Part shown: positions 47,684 through 56,082 of the stretch, piece by piece | How positions within the stretch are numbered: position 1 is the stretch's first letter | How the letters are laid out: every line of letters begins with the position of its first letter | Assembly: GCF_011320115.1 (NCBI RefSeq) | Contig: NZ_JAANOZ010000005.1 | Coordinates: 1 to 64,000, forward strand | Direction: 5' to 3' | Source of the DNA: Croceibacterium segetis | GTDB lineage: Bacteria > Pseudomonadota > Alphaproteobacteria > Sphingomonadales > Sphingomonadaceae | Length of the DNA: 64,000 nt | Notes under the pieces: model-generated | What the model was told of the DNA's origin: nothing | Database searches by the model: none | The model's input: the letters and a program-made list of their open reading frames with translations, nothing else | Translations under genes and position numbers: made by a program

Positions 47684-48679
47684 CTAGATCAGTCCCGCCA
47701 ACGGGCTCGACGGATCGGCGTACTTGCGCGTGCCCATGCGCCCGGCGCGATAGGCTTCGCGGCCGGCCTCGACCGCCAGCTTCATCGCCCGGGCCATGCG
47801 GATCGGGTCTTTGGCTTCGGCGATCGCGGTGTTCATGAGAACGCCGTCGCAGCCCAATTCCATCGCCACGGCTGCGTCGCTGGCGGTGCCGACGCCGGCG
47901 TCGACCAGCACGGGCACTTTCGCGCCCTCGACGATCAGGCGGATCGTTACCCGATTCTGGATGCCCAGCCCGCTGCCGATCGGTGCGCCCAAGGGCATGA
48001 TCGCCACCGCGCCGGCATCCTCGAGCTGCTTCGCGCCGATCGGATCGTCGACGCAGTAGACCATCGGCTTGAAGCCCTCGCCGGCGAGCACCTCGGTCGC
48101 CTTGAGCGTCTCGCGCATGTCGGGATAGAGCGTGCGCGCTTCGCCGAGCACCTCGAGCTTGACCAGTTCCCAGCCGCCCGCCTCGCGCGCCAGGCGCAGC
48201 GTGCGGATCGCCTCGTCGGCGGTGAAGCAGCCGGCAGTGTTGGGCAGGTAGACGATCCGCTTGGGATCGATGAAGTCCATCAGCACCGGCTGGCTGGGGT
48301 CCGAGATATTGACCCGGCGCACCGCCACGGTGACTATCTCCGCTCCGCTCGCCTCGACCGCGGCGGCGTTCTCGGCGAAGTCCTTGTACTTGCCGGTGCC
48401 GACGATCAGCCGCGAGCGGAAGGTGTGCCCGGCGACGGACCAGGTATCCTCGTCGACTTTCGCGGAATGATCGCCGCCGCCGACGAAGGTGACGATCTCG
48501 AGCACGTCGCCATCGGCGAGCCGCGCTTCGGCGAGGGTCGAACGCGGGACGATCGTGCCGTTGCGCTCGACCGCAACTTTTTCCGGCTTGAGTTCGAGTT
48601 CTCGGACGAGCGCGGCGATGGTGGCGGCCGAGCTACGGCGCGGTTCGCCGTTGACGGTGAGAGTAAGCGACGCGGTCAT
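47684..48679 (-). CDS. thiG: ThiS-ThiG fusion: sulfur carrier and thiazole synthase
   Basis: A 331-residue bifunctional protein. The N-terminal 65 residues match ThiS ([42 protein letters not shown]). The rest is ThiG (about 75-331; [28 protein letters not shown] with the Schiff-base Lys, [12 protein letters not shown]). ThiS normally ends in Gly-Gly that becomes a thiocarboxylate; here the GGG is internal, joined by DHSAKVDED. Similar fusions are known in databases. How sulfur is loaded without cleavage is unclear. Confidence 0.92.
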   Translation of the reverse strand: MTASLTLTVNGEPRRSSAATIAALVRELELKPEKVAVERNGTIVPRSTLAEARLADGDVLEIVTFVGGGDHSAKVDEDTWSVAGHTFRSRLIVGTGKYKDFAENAAAVEASGAEIVTVAVRRVNISDPSQPVLMDFIDPKRIVYLPNTAGCFTADEAIRTLRLAREAGGWELVKLEVLGEARTLYPDMRETLKATEVLAGEGFKPMVYCVDDPIGAKQLEDAGAVAIMPLGAPIGSGLGIQNRVTIRLIVEGAKVPVLVDAGVGTASDAAVAMELGCDGVLMNTAIAEAKDPIRMARAMKLAVEAGREAYRAGRMGTRKYADPSSPLAGLI

Positions 48680-48701
48680 GCGGGACCCGCGATAGCGCGC
48701 T

Positions 48702-49079
48702 TTACGTGTGGCGCAACCCGCGCACGTTGAGCACATGGCCGATCGCGACGAGGCTGACGCCGATGATCGTCAATACGGCTTCCTCGACCCCGTGCGGCAC
48801 CGCCAACCCGCCGCCCATGAACGAAAGGCCCATCATCGCCGTGACGAACGGTGCCCGCTTGCCATGGCGCAGCGCGCCGAGGCCGATCGCAACGCCGGCA
48901 ACAACCATCGCCACCGCAAGGCCGACTCGGTGTATCGCAGGGTTGAGCAGGAACGAGCCGCCGACGCCGAGCGCCGCGACGACCACCAGAGTGGCCACGC
49001 AATGCACCGCGCAGAGGCACGAGAGCACCATGCCCATCCGGTCGAGCCGGTCGCGAATCCACGGGAGGGTGAAAGCCAT
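48702..49079 (-). CDS. MerC-domain membrane protein
   Basis: A 125-residue protein with four predicted membrane helices and a cysteine group [13 protein letters not shown] near residue 20, as in MerC mercury transporters. Chromosomal MerC-domain proteins in non-resistance contexts may transport other metals. No mercury reductase or regulator is nearby, so a housekeeping metal role is more likely than mercury detoxification. It diverges from ctaA. Confidence 0.82.
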   Translation of the reverse strand: MAFTLPWIRDRLDRMGMVLSCLCAVHCVATLVVVAALGVGGSFLLNPAIHRVGLAVAMVVAGVAIGLGALRHGKRAPFVTAMMGLSFMGGGLAVPHGVEEAVLTIIGVSLVAIGHVLNVRGLRHT

Positions 49080-49110
49080 GGGCGCTCATGTATGTGACGG
49101 TGTATCGTGA

Positions 49111-49147
49111 CGCAAGGGCAGTCTTGCGGATTTTTGCAGAGTGCAAA
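49111..49147. promoter_or_regulatory. Two adjacent inverted repeats between merC and ctaA
   Basis: CGCAAG-N6-CTTGCG (49111-49128) and TTTGCA-N3-TGCAAA (49133-49147) are both perfect. They lie in the 125-base divergent gap. They could be operators for a metal- or redox-responsive regulator affecting merC and ctaA. No match to a named consensus is claimed. Confidence 0.5.
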
Positions 49148-49204
49148 TTGGCGCTCATCGCACGAGACTTGCGATTCGCCGCGTGCGCGCGCAGAGCTTG
49201 CCGC

Positions 49205-50263
49205 ATGGTCGCGACGGCAGGGGACGAGGCTTCGGGGCAGGCCAGTGAACGAGCGCACGTGCGCCCGCGCGCCATCGCTCGCTGGCTGTTCGTCGTCGCC
49301 GCGCTGATCGTCGCGATGGTGGTGGTCGGGGGTATCACCCGGCTGACCGAATCCGGCCTGTCGATCACCCGCTGGCAGCCGGTCACCGGCACGATCCCGC
49401 CGCTCAGCCACGCCCAGTGGCAGGCTGAGTTCGACCATTATCGGCAGATCGACCAGTATGCCGCGGTTCACGCCGGCATGACCCTGGCCGAGTTCAAGGG
49501 TATCTTTTTCTGGGAGTACTCGCATCGCCTGCTCGGGCGGTTGATCGGGCTCGTGTTCTTCGTGCCGTTGGTGTGGTTCTGGGTGCGGCGGCAGATTCCC
49601 GCGGGCTTTCACCTGAAGCTCGTCCTGCTGCTCGCGCTCGGCGGGCTGCAAGGGGTGTTCGGCTGGCTCATGGTCCGCTCGGGCCTGCAGCCGGGGATGA
49701 TCGAGGTCGCGCCCGGCTGGCTGGCCACGCACTTGCTGACCGCGCTGTTCACGCTGGCAGCCATCGTCTGGGTAGCGCTCGACCTCCTGGCACTCGCGAA
49801 CAGCCCGTCGGCGCGGGCTGCACGGCTGACCGGCCTGGGCGCGGCTACCGGCCTGGTGCTGGGGATCCAGCTCCTCTACGGCGCGCTGATGGCGGGCCTG
49901 CGCGCAGGGCTGGTGACCGACCAGTGGCCGCTGATGAACGGCGCGCTCTGGCCCGGTCCGACGCAGCGCGATGAAAGCCTGAGCCACGCGCTGTTCGCCG
50001 ACCCGGCCATCGTCCATTTCATCCACCGCTGGTGGGCCTGGGTCACCGTCGCCGCGCTGGTCTGGCTCGCGCGCAAGGTGCGCAAGACCGCGCGGCCGGC
50101 TTCGGTTGCGATCCACAGCGCGTTCGGCACGCAGATCGTTCTCGGCATCGCGGTGGTCATGGCCGGGGTGCCGATCTGGCTCGCCGCGCTCCACCAGCTG
50201 GTCGGTGCGCTTGTCGTCGTGGCGACCGCCTGGGGCGCGCACGAACTGGGCAGGCAGGCATGA
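49205..50263 (+). CDS. ctaA: Heme A synthase (CtaA/COX15)
   Basis: A 352-residue integral membrane enzyme with about eight transmembrane helices that converts heme O to heme A for cytochrome aa3 oxidases. The COX15 signatures are GGITRLTESGLSITRWQPVTG, FKGIFFWEYSHRLLGRLIG, ATHLLTALFTLA, TDQWPLMNG and VHFIHRWWAW. Histidines in EYSH, ATH, FIH and LHQ are heme ligand candidates. The start at 49205 begins just before the first conserved part; earlier in-frame ATG codons would lie inside the regulatory repeats. It overlaps cutA by four bases. Confidence 0.93.
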   Translation: MVATAGDEASGQASERAHVRPRAIARWLFVVAALIVAMVVVGGITRLTESGLSITRWQPVTGTIPPLSHAQWQAEFDHYRQIDQYAAVHAGMTLAEFKGIFFWEYSHRLLGRLIGLVFFVPLVWFWVRRQIPAGFHLKLVLLLALGGLQGVFGWLMVRSGLQPGMIEVAPGWLATHLLTALFTLAAIVWVALDLLALANSPSARAARLTGLGAATGLVLGIQLLYGALMAGLRAGLVTDQWPLMNGALWPGPTQRDESLSHALFADPAIVHFIHRWWAWVTVAALVWLARKVRKTARPASVAIHSAFGTQIVLGIAVVMAGVPIWLAALHQLVGALVVVATAWGAHELGRQA

Positions 50264-50571
50264 GCGCGGCACTGATCTGGTCGCCGTTCGAGAGCGAGGA
50301 GGCCGCCGCCAAGGCCGCTTCGCAATTGCTCGACGAAGGCCTGATCGCCTGCGCCAACATCTTCCCCGGCGTGCGCTCGCTCTACGTCTGGCAAGGCGAG
50401 CGGGGCGAGGCGAAGGAGTGCGGGGCCTTGTTCAAGACCGAGGCCGGCCTGCTCGACCGGGCGGTCGCCCGGCTGGCGGCTATCCATCCCTACGAGACGC
50501 CGGCGATCGCCGGCTGGCGCGCCGATGCCGTGCCTCCATCCACTGCTGCCTGGCTCGGGGAGCTCGTCTGA
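50260..50571 (+). CDS. cutA: CutA divalent-cation tolerance protein
   Basis: A 103-residue CutA1-type trimeric protein with IACANIFPGVRSLYVWQGE and KTEAGLLDRAVARLAAIHPYETPAIAGW, both diagnostic. It is linked with metal tolerance, though its molecular role is unsettled. Its ATG overlaps the ctaA stop, and its own stop overlaps the next ATG (TGATG), so the three genes are translated together. Confidence 0.94.
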   Translation: MSAALIWSPFESEEAAAKAASQLLDEGLIACANIFPGVRSLYVWQGERGEAKECGALFKTEAGLLDRAVARLAAIHPYETPAIAGWRADAVPPSTAAWLGELV

Positions 50572-51308
50572 TGGCGCCGGGGGCCGATCGCCGCGCCATG
50601 CTCCGCTGGGCCATGGCCGCCGCGCTGGCGCCGGTTTTCGCCTCGCGCGTCGGCGCGGCCGCTGCCGCGGGCGGCAGGACTTTCGCGCCGCCGCCGGGGC
50701 CGATGACCTTCACGCGCCGGCTCGAGAGAGGGCTGCCCGACGGCAAGAGCCTGGTCGTCGCCCGCACCTTCGCGGTCCGCTTCTCCGCGGCGCCGGCCGG
50801 CTGGACGGTCACCGGCGAGCAAGTCGCTGCGACCGTCGACGCGCCGGCGCGGATCGCCGCGCTCGCCGCGCTCGAGCGCCAGCGGGTCGAAACGGGGCTG
50901 TTCCCCCTCGCGCTCGACCGGGCCGGGTTGATCCTCGGCGGGCCCGCTTCCCGTCCCGCCAGGGAACTCGACCAGGCGCTCGCGCTCGTCCGCCAGCGCA
51001 TCGGCAAGGCCGCGATCGCGGCCGACGAGCGCAAGGAGCTCGAAGCCTTCGTCCACGCGGTGCACGAAGCCGGCACCAAGATGAGCTCGCAGTTTCCCGG
51101 CGACTTGTTCGCCCCCCGCCATGATGCGGTCCGCGCCGAGCGCGAGGTGGCGCTGCCCGGCGGCGGCGCGGGCATGATCGAGGTCAGCTTTTCCGCGGTG
51201 ACCGACCCCGCCACCGGGCTGATGCGCGAGGCCCGGCGCGAGATCGTCACCTCGATCGCGGAGGACCGCCGGCTGACCCGCGAGGACTGGTCGTTGGCTC
51301 CTCGCTGA
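50571..51308 (+). CDS. Tat-signal protein of unknown function
   Basis: A 245-residue protein with an N-terminal DRRAMLRWAMAAALAPVF, similar to a Tat signal. The mature part (from about 35) is mixed alpha/beta with a Pro-rich turn near AAPAGW and a C-terminal IEVSFSAVTDPATGLMREA. No family is recognised. It starts on the cutA stop and is probably co-translated with the ctaA-cutA operon. Its role may be envelope or cofactor related. Confidence 0.7.
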   Translation: MAPGADRRAMLRWAMAAALAPVFASRVGAAAAAGGRTFAPPPGPMTFTRRLERGLPDGKSLVVARTFAVRFSAAPAGWTVTGEQVAATVDAPARIAALAALERQRVETGLFPLALDRAGLILGGPASRPARELDQALALVRQRIGKAAIAADERKELEAFVHAVHEAGTKMSSQFPGDLFAPRHDAVRAEREVALPGGGAGMIEVSFSAVTDPATGLMREARREIVTSIAEDRRLTREDWSLAPR

Positions 51309-51311
51309 CCT

Positions 51312-51329
51312 GAGGTATTATTTTACCTC
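51312..51329. repeat. AT-rich inverted repeat before rplM
   Basis: GAGGTA (51312-51317) and TACCTC (51324-51329) flank TTATTT. It lies directly after the Tat-signal gene stop. The hairpin is weak; terminator and operator are both possible. Confidence 0.3.
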
Positions 51330-51350
51330 TCCGGAAACCCGCGGAAAGCC

Positions 51351-51379
51351 TTGACTTGTGCGCCCTTGCCGGACAAATG
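51351..51379 (+). promoter_or_regulatory. Putative rplM-rpsI promoter
   Basis: TTGACT (51351-51356) and a weak -10 CAAATG (51374-51379) are 17 bases apart, 67 bases before rplM. The -35 is convincing; the -10 is not. Confidence 0.35.
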
Positions 51380-51446
51380 CGCCGCTCCGCGCCGGCCGGT
51401 CCGAATCGCCGCCGCGCCTGTATTTCAGCATGAAGGTACAAGAGCC

Positions 51447-51926
51447 ATGAAGGCGCTCAGCAAACAGACCCGGTCGATCAAGCCGGCCGAGGTCGAGAAG
51501 AACTGGCATCTCATCGATGCCGACGGCCTGGTGGTCGGCCGCCTCGCGGTGATCGTCGCCAACCTCCTGCGCGGCAAGCACAAGCCGAGCTTCACCCCGC
51601 ACGTCGATTGCGGCGACCATGTCGTCGTGATCAACGCCGACAAGGTGCGCTTCACTGGCAAGAAGCTGCAGGACAAGCACTATTACAAGCACACCGGCTA
51701 TGCCGGCGGCATCAAGGATGTCACCGCCGCCAAGGTGCTCGACGGCCGCTTCCCCGAGCGCGTGCTCGAGAAGGCGGTCGAGCGGATGATCCCGCGCGGG
51801 CCCCTCGGACGCGACCAGATGCGCGCGCTGCACCTTTACGCCGGCACCGAGCACCCGCACGGCGGCACCCAGCCGCAGCCGCTCGACGTCGCTTCGATGA
51901 ACCGCAAGAACAAGGTTGCCAAGTAA
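51447..51926 (+). CDS. rplM: 50S ribosomal protein L13
   Basis: A 159-residue L13 with [46 protein letters not shown] and the family motif [19 protein letters not shown]. The start at 51447 gives the normal N terminus. It is adjacent to rpsI with a one-base overlap (TAATG), the standard rplM-rpsI pair. Confidence 0.97.
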   Translation: MKALSKQTRSIKPAEVEKNWHLIDADGLVVGRLAVIVANLLRGKHKPSFTPHVDCGDHVVVINADKVRFTGKKLQDKHYYKHTGYAGGIKDVTAAKVLDGRFPERVLEKAVERMIPRGPLGRDQMRALHLYAGTEHPHGGTQPQPLDVASMNRKNKVAK

Positions 51927-52477
51927 TGGCTGACGAACAGAACACCGTCTCCGATCTCGCCGATCTGAAGAACCTCGCGGCCGGCGCGCCTGCGGCTGCC
52001 GCACCTGCGGTCGAGGGCGAGGAAGCCCCGGCGGCTCCCCCCGTGCGCACCGGCCCCGCCGCCGTGCTTCGCGAGAAGGAAGTCGATGCGCAAGGCCGCG
52101 CCTACGCTACCGGCCGCCGCAAGGACGCGGTCGCCCGCGTCTGGCTCAAGCCCGGCACCGGCAAGATCGTCGTCAACGGCCGCGACCAGGAAGTCTACTT
52201 CGCGCGGCCGACGCTGCGCCTGGTGATCAACCAGGTGTTCGACGTCGCCGAGCGCGCCGGCCAGTACGACATCGTCGCCACCGTCAAGGGCGGCGGCCTG
52301 TCCGGCCAGGCCGGCGCGGTCCGCCACGGCATCAGCCAGGCGCTCGCCAAGTTCGAGCCCGAGCTGCGCAGCGCGGTCAAGGCCGCGGGCTTCCTCACCC
52401 GCGACCCGCGCGTGGTCGAGCGCAAGAAGTACGGCCGCGCCAAGGCCCGCCGCAGCTTCCAGTTCTCGAAGCGCTAA
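51926..52477 (+). CDS. rpsI: 30S ribosomal protein S9
   Basis: A 183-residue S9. Residues 1-55 are an Ala/Pro-rich extension seen in sphingomonads; the core runs from [20 protein letters not shown] to the C-terminal [17 protein letters not shown], with [19 protein letters not shown] in the middle. It overlaps rplM by one base and is followed by an intrinsic terminator. Confidence 0.97.
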   Translation: MADEQNTVSDLADLKNLAAGAPAAAAPAVEGEEAPAAPPVRTGPAAVLREKEVDAQGRAYATGRRKDAVARVWLKPGTGKIVVNGRDQEVYFARPTLRLVINQVFDVAERAGQYDIVATVKGGGLSGQAGAVRHGISQALAKFEPELRSAVKAAGFLTRDPRVVERKKYGRAKARRSFQFSKR

Positions 52478-52500
52478 AGGTTCCTCGACCGAACATTCGA

Positions 52501-52531
52501 AGGGCGGTCCCGCGGGGCCGCCCTTTGCTTT
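52501..52531 (+). terminator. Intrinsic terminator after rpsI
   Basis: AGGGCGG (52501-52507) and CCGCCCT (52518-52524) form a GC stem closed further by TCC...GG pairing, followed by TTTGCTTTT. It lies about 24 bases after the rpsI stop. Confidence 0.82.
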
Positions 52532-52560
52532 TGGGCGGGCGACTCCTAAGAGAGCCGATC

Positions 52561-53442
52561 GTGCGAAGCCCGCTCTTCATCGCGGTTCTCCTGCTAGCCA
52601 TAGGGCCGGCATCAGCATTTGCGCAGAGCAATATGCCGTTCGAATTCCAACCGGGGCATGCGCGAGCACCTGATCTCGGCCTGAAGGCACCCATCGCTTA
52701 TCCCAAGCCGCTCAGATACGGAGACAAGGGGTGGCAAACGATTCAGTTCTACCCCGCAAGGGCCGGGGCGCCAGCCCCGCTGGTGGTCGCCTTCTCAAAC
52801 GCGATGGACGAATGGGCCCGATATCGCTTCAATGAAGGGGGGATCGCGCTTGCCGTAGTGCCGGACCGGGAGACCGTCCCCGCCGCGAGCAAGACGATAG
52901 ACAACTACCTCGCCGCGATGAGCTATCTCTACGGCGACGCCGAAGGGCTCGGAATCGACCGCACCCGAATGATGCTTTACGGCACCGGCAATGGCGGCAG
53001 CATGGCAGTGCTGCTCGGTGCCGATCCAGCCTTGCTCGCCCGCGCGGGCGTGCCCTTCGATGCCGTGCGCGGCGTGATCTCGATCGGCGGGGAAGACTTC
53101 GACGTCGTCCGTCGAATGAAGGAAAGCTCCTTCCTCCGCTCGAGATACCAACGTTACTACGGCCGCGACGAGGTGGCGACCGCGACGCTTTCGGCGGCCA
53201 GCCATCTCGAGCTGCCCAATGCTCCGGGCTTTCTCCTGTTGGCTGACGCGCGCGATAGGGCAGGGCTGGAGGAATCGCGCTCGATTACCGAGGCGCTGGT
53301 GAACGCAGGGTCGACGGCGGTCTTCGTGACGTTGCCCGAGCCGCGCGACGAAGTGCGGCGAACCCATTTTCTGGCCGAGCCGGGTGGCTCAGGTTGGGAG
53401 ATCGTCGCATTTGTGCAGGCCGCCTTCGCCAAGGCACCGTAG
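52561..53442 (+). CDS. Alpha/beta-hydrolase-fold protein without the catalytic serine
   Basis: A 293-residue exported protein (signal peptide ending SAFAQ). The fold matches esterase/BD-FAE-type hydrolases: VVAFSNAMDEWARYR, IDRTRMMLYGTGNGGSMAV, VRGVISIGGEDFDV and FLLLADARDRAGLEE. At the nucleophile elbow, where the family has GHSAGG, the sequence is GTGNGG, so Gly143 occupies the Ser position. Asp and His candidates further on (DARDRAG, RTHFLAE) remain. It is likely a binding or inactive homologue. Start GTG 52561 gives the signal peptide. Confidence 0.72.
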   Translation: MRSPLFIAVLLLAIGPASAFAQSNMPFEFQPGHARAPDLGLKAPIAYPKPLRYGDKGWQTIQFYPARAGAPAPLVVAFSNAMDEWARYRFNEGGIALAVVPDRETVPAASKTIDNYLAAMSYLYGDAEGLGIDRTRMMLYGTGNGGSMAVLLGADPALLARAGVPFDAVRGVISIGGEDFDVVRRMKESSFLRSRYQRYYGRDEVATATLSAASHLELPNAPGFLLLADARDRAGLEESRSITEALVNAGSTAVFVTLPEPRDEVRRTHFLAEPGGSGWEIVAFVQAAFAKAP

Positions 53443-53468
53443 GGCCTGACCAAGGGTATCCGCTTCCC

Positions 53469-54326
53469 TCAATGCACCGGCGGATCGACCCTCGGCACCG
53501 TGTGGACCGGCGCGACCGGCTCGTCGGGTTTGCGTGGGGGCATAGCGTCTTCGGGCACTTCGGGAACCTGCATCTTCTCGGTCGGTAGGTCGGCGATGCT
53601 GCGCACGCGGACTTCGAGCGCCTCGCCGTCCCAGGTGATCTCGTTGAAGCTTTGCGGGGTCGAGCGGATGCGCTGCGACAGGGTGCCGGCGCCGATCATC
53701 CGCACCGGCCCATGGGCGGTCTGGCTGACGATGTCGAAGGCGTCGTGGACGTGGCCGCTGAGCGTTGCCAGGACGCCGCGCCTGGCCAGCTCGGCGAGCG
53801 CATGGTCGCCGCCCTTGGTCCACGCCTTGCCGTGGGTGCCGGCCTCAACCAACGGGTGGTGGCACGCGACGAGCACACCCGTACCCTTGGGCAGCCGGTC
53901 GATCATGCCCAGCGTCTGCTCGAGCGCGCGGCCGGTCACCCAGCCGTGCGACCACGGCCAGCGCGGTTGCCACCGACGCACGGTCTTGAGCGGCACGATC
54001 GCCAGGCCGGGCAAGTTGATCGGGCATTCGACCACGCGCTTGATACTGTGGAAGCGCTTGTAGGGTGTCGCGAACCGCTCGATCAGGTTGAAATAGGGCA
54101 AGTCGTGGTTGCCGACCTCGACCGTCACCGGCACGTCAAGCGAACGGATCCAATGGCACGCGGCGGCGAACTCGCGGTGCCGTGCACGCATCGTCAGGTC
54201 GCCGGTGATGGCGACGGCGGCCGGGCGCTTCTCGGCGATCTCCTGCACTACCCAGTCGAGCGACTGATCGTCCTCGAGTCCGAAGTGGATGTCGGAGATG
54301 TGGAACAGGAGCGTCTTATCGGCCAT
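53469..54326 (-). CDS. Metallophosphoesterase
   Basis: A 285-residue calcineurin-like phosphoesterase. All metal motifs are visible: SDIHFG, TGDLT, GNHD, CHHPL and SGHVHD. A Pro-rich C-terminal tail follows. Relatives include CpdA-type cyclic-nucleotide phosphodiesterases, but the substrate is uncertain. Its ATG at 54326 overlaps the end of the lipid kinase gene by 11 bases, so both are co-transcribed. Confidence 0.9.
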   Translation of the reverse strand: MADKTLLFHISDIHFGLEDDQSLDWVVQEIAEKRPAAVAITGDLTMRARHREFAAACHWIRSLDVPVTVEVGNHDLPYFNLIERFATPYKRFHSIKRVVECPINLPGLAIVPLKTVRRWQPRWPWSHGWVTGRALEQTLGMIDRLPKGTGVLVACHHPLVEAGTHGKAWTKGGDHALAELARRGVLATLSGHVHDAFDIVSQTAHGPVRMIGAGTLSQRIRSTPQSFNEITWDGEALEVRVRSIADLPTEKMQVPEVPEDAMPPRKPDEPVAPVHTVPRVDPPVH

Positions 54327-55173
54327 CGGAGCGCGTCGCTAGCAGGTCGACGCCGCACGGGACCAGCCGGAATTCCGCTTGACCGGGGGATTCGGCCTTT
54401 TCGCCGTCGATCAGCACGCCGAACGGCTCTTCCACCGTGCTCACCAAGGTAATTCGATCGACCAGGCCGAGCTCGTCGTGCGGTCCTTCGCGAAAGCGGC
54501 GCCTTAACAAGGCCCAGCTCCCTTCGAGGAATTCGCGTGGGGTCTCGGCGTAGAAGCCGCAAACGCGCAGGCCCTCATCGGTAGGAGTGAGCATGACCAG
54601 CGGATAACCTTCCGCGCGGCCCAGCGCGGGCTCGCGACAAGCGATGCCCGGCTTAGCGAGCGTCTCGCCGAGCGCCTGTGCGGCGCTACCGGCGACCGCG
54701 AGCACATCGGCCTCGCGCATCGCCTCACGCACATCGTACCAGCGTGTGCCTGGCCCTGCGAGCACGTCGGCCAGCGCGGTTCCTGCGCGGCAGGCGATCA
54801 CGCCCGGGCGCGTCGGCCTCGCATCGCCGGCTGCGACGATCCGGACGACATCCCCCGCGTCCCTGTCCCCGTGGAGCCGATGATAGAGCAGGTTCATGGT
54901 GCCGCCGGGCAGCACGAGGATCTTGCCGCTCCAGCCGGACAGCGTGTTGACGAGCGCGTTGACCGTGCCGTCTCCCGCGAACACCGCAATGATCCTCATT
55001 CCGGCGCGGTCGAGCCCCTCGCCGGTCGGCAACGGTTGTTCGGGGAAACGGATGATCCGCTCGAGCGCGAAGCCGGCGTCGGTGCAGCTTCGCTCGAGAT
55101 TCGCGATTGCTTGTTCGTCATTGCTTCCGCTGGCGTCATTGACCACCAGCCAGATTCGCTGTGTTCCCGTCAT
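54316..55173 (-). CDS. Diacylglycerol/lipid kinase catalytic-domain protein
   Basis: A 285-residue member of the DAGK catalytic (LCB5/YegS) family. Motifs are WLVVNDASGSNDE, AVFAGDGTVNALVNTL and VLPGGTMNLL, covering the nucleotide site. The C-terminal beta-rich domain ends FRLVPCGVDLL. Start 55173 is chosen at MTGTQRIW; five earlier codons are unlikely. Together with the overlapping phosphoesterase it may act in lipid turnover or signalling. Confidence 0.88.
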   Translation of the reverse strand: MTGTQRIWLVVNDASGSNDEQAIANLERSCTDAGFALERIIRFPEQPLPTGEGLDRAGMRIIAVFAGDGTVNALVNTLSGWSGKILVLPGGTMNLLYHRLHGDRDAGDVVRIVAAGDARPTRPGVIACRAGTALADVLAGPGTRWYDVREAMREADVLAVAGSAAQALGETLAKPGIACREPALGRAEGYPLVMLTPTDEGLRVCGFYAETPREFLEGSWALLRRRFREGPHDELGLVDRITLVSTVEEPFGVLIDGEKAESPGQAEFRLVPCGVDLLATRSDGR

Positions 55174-55215
55174 GTTGTTACAGCGCACGGCCGCATGCGC
55201 GGTTCCGGCCCCGCT

Positions 55216-55485
55216 CTACACTCGCCGCGTGAGGATAAGCCACGCGGCCACGGCGTTGAGCAGCGAGTAGCCGGCGTAAGCCCAGACCCATCCGGGATTG
55301 CCAGTGCCGACCAGCAGCATCGCGCCGAGCAGGAGCAGGAATTCGATCACCAGGCTCCCCCGTCCGCCGAGCAGGTGAACGAACCACGGCATTCGCCCGA
55401 GCAGCGGATGGCGGCTTTCGAGAACCGCCTTGTGCAGGCCGAAATTCAGCACTCCGAGCAGGAAGGTGAAGAGGAGCGCTGTCAT
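55216..55485 (-). CDS. Small integral membrane protein
   Basis: An 89-residue protein with three hydrophobic helices (about 2-19, 45-63 and 66-85). A strong GGAGG lies a few bases before the ATG at 55485. It precedes the lipid kinase gene on the same strand with a 42-base gap. Family unknown. Confidence 0.65.
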   Translation of the reverse strand: MTALLFTFLLGVLNFGLHKAVLESRHPLLGRMPWFVHLLGGRGSLVIEFLLLLGAMLLVGTGNPGWVWAYAGYSLLNAVAAWLILTRRV

Positions 55486-55643
55486 GCCTCCTTACTTGGG
55501 GCGGGCACGGGGAAATGCCAAATCGCTTTTCGACGGCCGGCGATGGCTGTTCGTCGGACGGTTGAATCGCTTGTCGAAACAAACGGTTCTCTGGTCGAAG
55601 GAGGCGCGATTTACTCGTCCCGCGCGGCCTATTCCTCAAGTGG

Positions 55644-55680
55644 CGCCGCGGTTCGCCCCCAGTCCCAACGAACCGCGGCG
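55644..55680 (+). repeat. Long perfect hairpin in the urcA leader
   Basis: CGCCGCGGTTCG (55644-55655) and CGAACCGCGGCG (55669-55680) are 12-base perfect arms around a 13-base C-rich loop. It ends 22 bases before the UrcA ATG and 11 before the ribosome site AGAGGAG. It is too close to be a terminator of another gene; a leader RNA structure or protein site is plausible. Confidence 0.6.
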
Positions 55681-55702
55681 CACCCGATGCCAGAGGAGAA
55701 AC

Positions 55703-56032
55703 ATGATGAATACCCATTCCGCCATCCTCGCCGCCACTTTGAGCGCAGCGCTGCTTTCCGCGACGACGGCGCCTGCTGCTGCGGCTCCCAGCGGGCAGGC
55801 TTCGGTGAGCTACAGCGACCTCGACCTGTCGACCGACGCCGGCCGCGCGGAGCTCGCCGCCCGTTACGACCAGGCCGCGCGCCAGATCTGCGGCGGCAGC
55901 GACGCATCGCAGAAGCTCCACGGCAAGGAGCGCTACTGCTACGAAAGCACGAGCAAGCAGCTCAAGGCTCGCGTCGCCTCGATCCTGTCGGATCACGACG
56001 CCAAGACCGGCGTTGCCGTCGCGGCTCGATAG
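55703..56032 (+). CDS. UrcA family secreted protein
   Basis: A 109-residue exported protein with the UrcA pattern VSYSDLDLSTDAGRAELAARY, ICGGSDA and YCYESTSKQL. A signal peptide ends near APAAAAP. Two Cys (ICGG and YCYE) probably pair. ATG 55703 has AGAGGAG just upstream. UrcA proteins are common in sphingomonads and unknown in function. The leader carries a strong hairpin and the gene ends in an intrinsic terminator. Confidence 0.85.
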   Translation: MMNTHSAILAATLSAALLSATTAPAAAAPSGQASVSYSDLDLSTDAGRAELAARYDQAARQICGGSDASQKLHGKERYCYESTSKQLKARVASILSDHDAKTGVAVAAR

Positions 56033-56051
56033 CCCGACAAAGCAGCCGAGC

Positions 56052-56079
56052 AAGGGCGCCCCTTCGAGGGCGCCCTTTT
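56052..56079 (+). terminator. Intrinsic terminator after the UrcA gene
   Basis: AAGGGCGCCC (56052-56061) pairs exactly with GGGCGCCCTT (56068-56077) around CTTCGA, and a T-run continues to 56079. It sits 20 bases after the stop. Confidence 0.85.
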
Positions 56080-56082
56080 GCA

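Noticed and set aside
48680-48701. TPP riboswitch before thiSG
   Set aside because: Only 22 bases separate thiSG from merC on the same strand; there is no room for the aptamer and no CTGAGA motif.
49088-49204. Longer ctaA start
   Set aside because: The added 39 residues are not membrane-like and would place the start inside the paired dyads.
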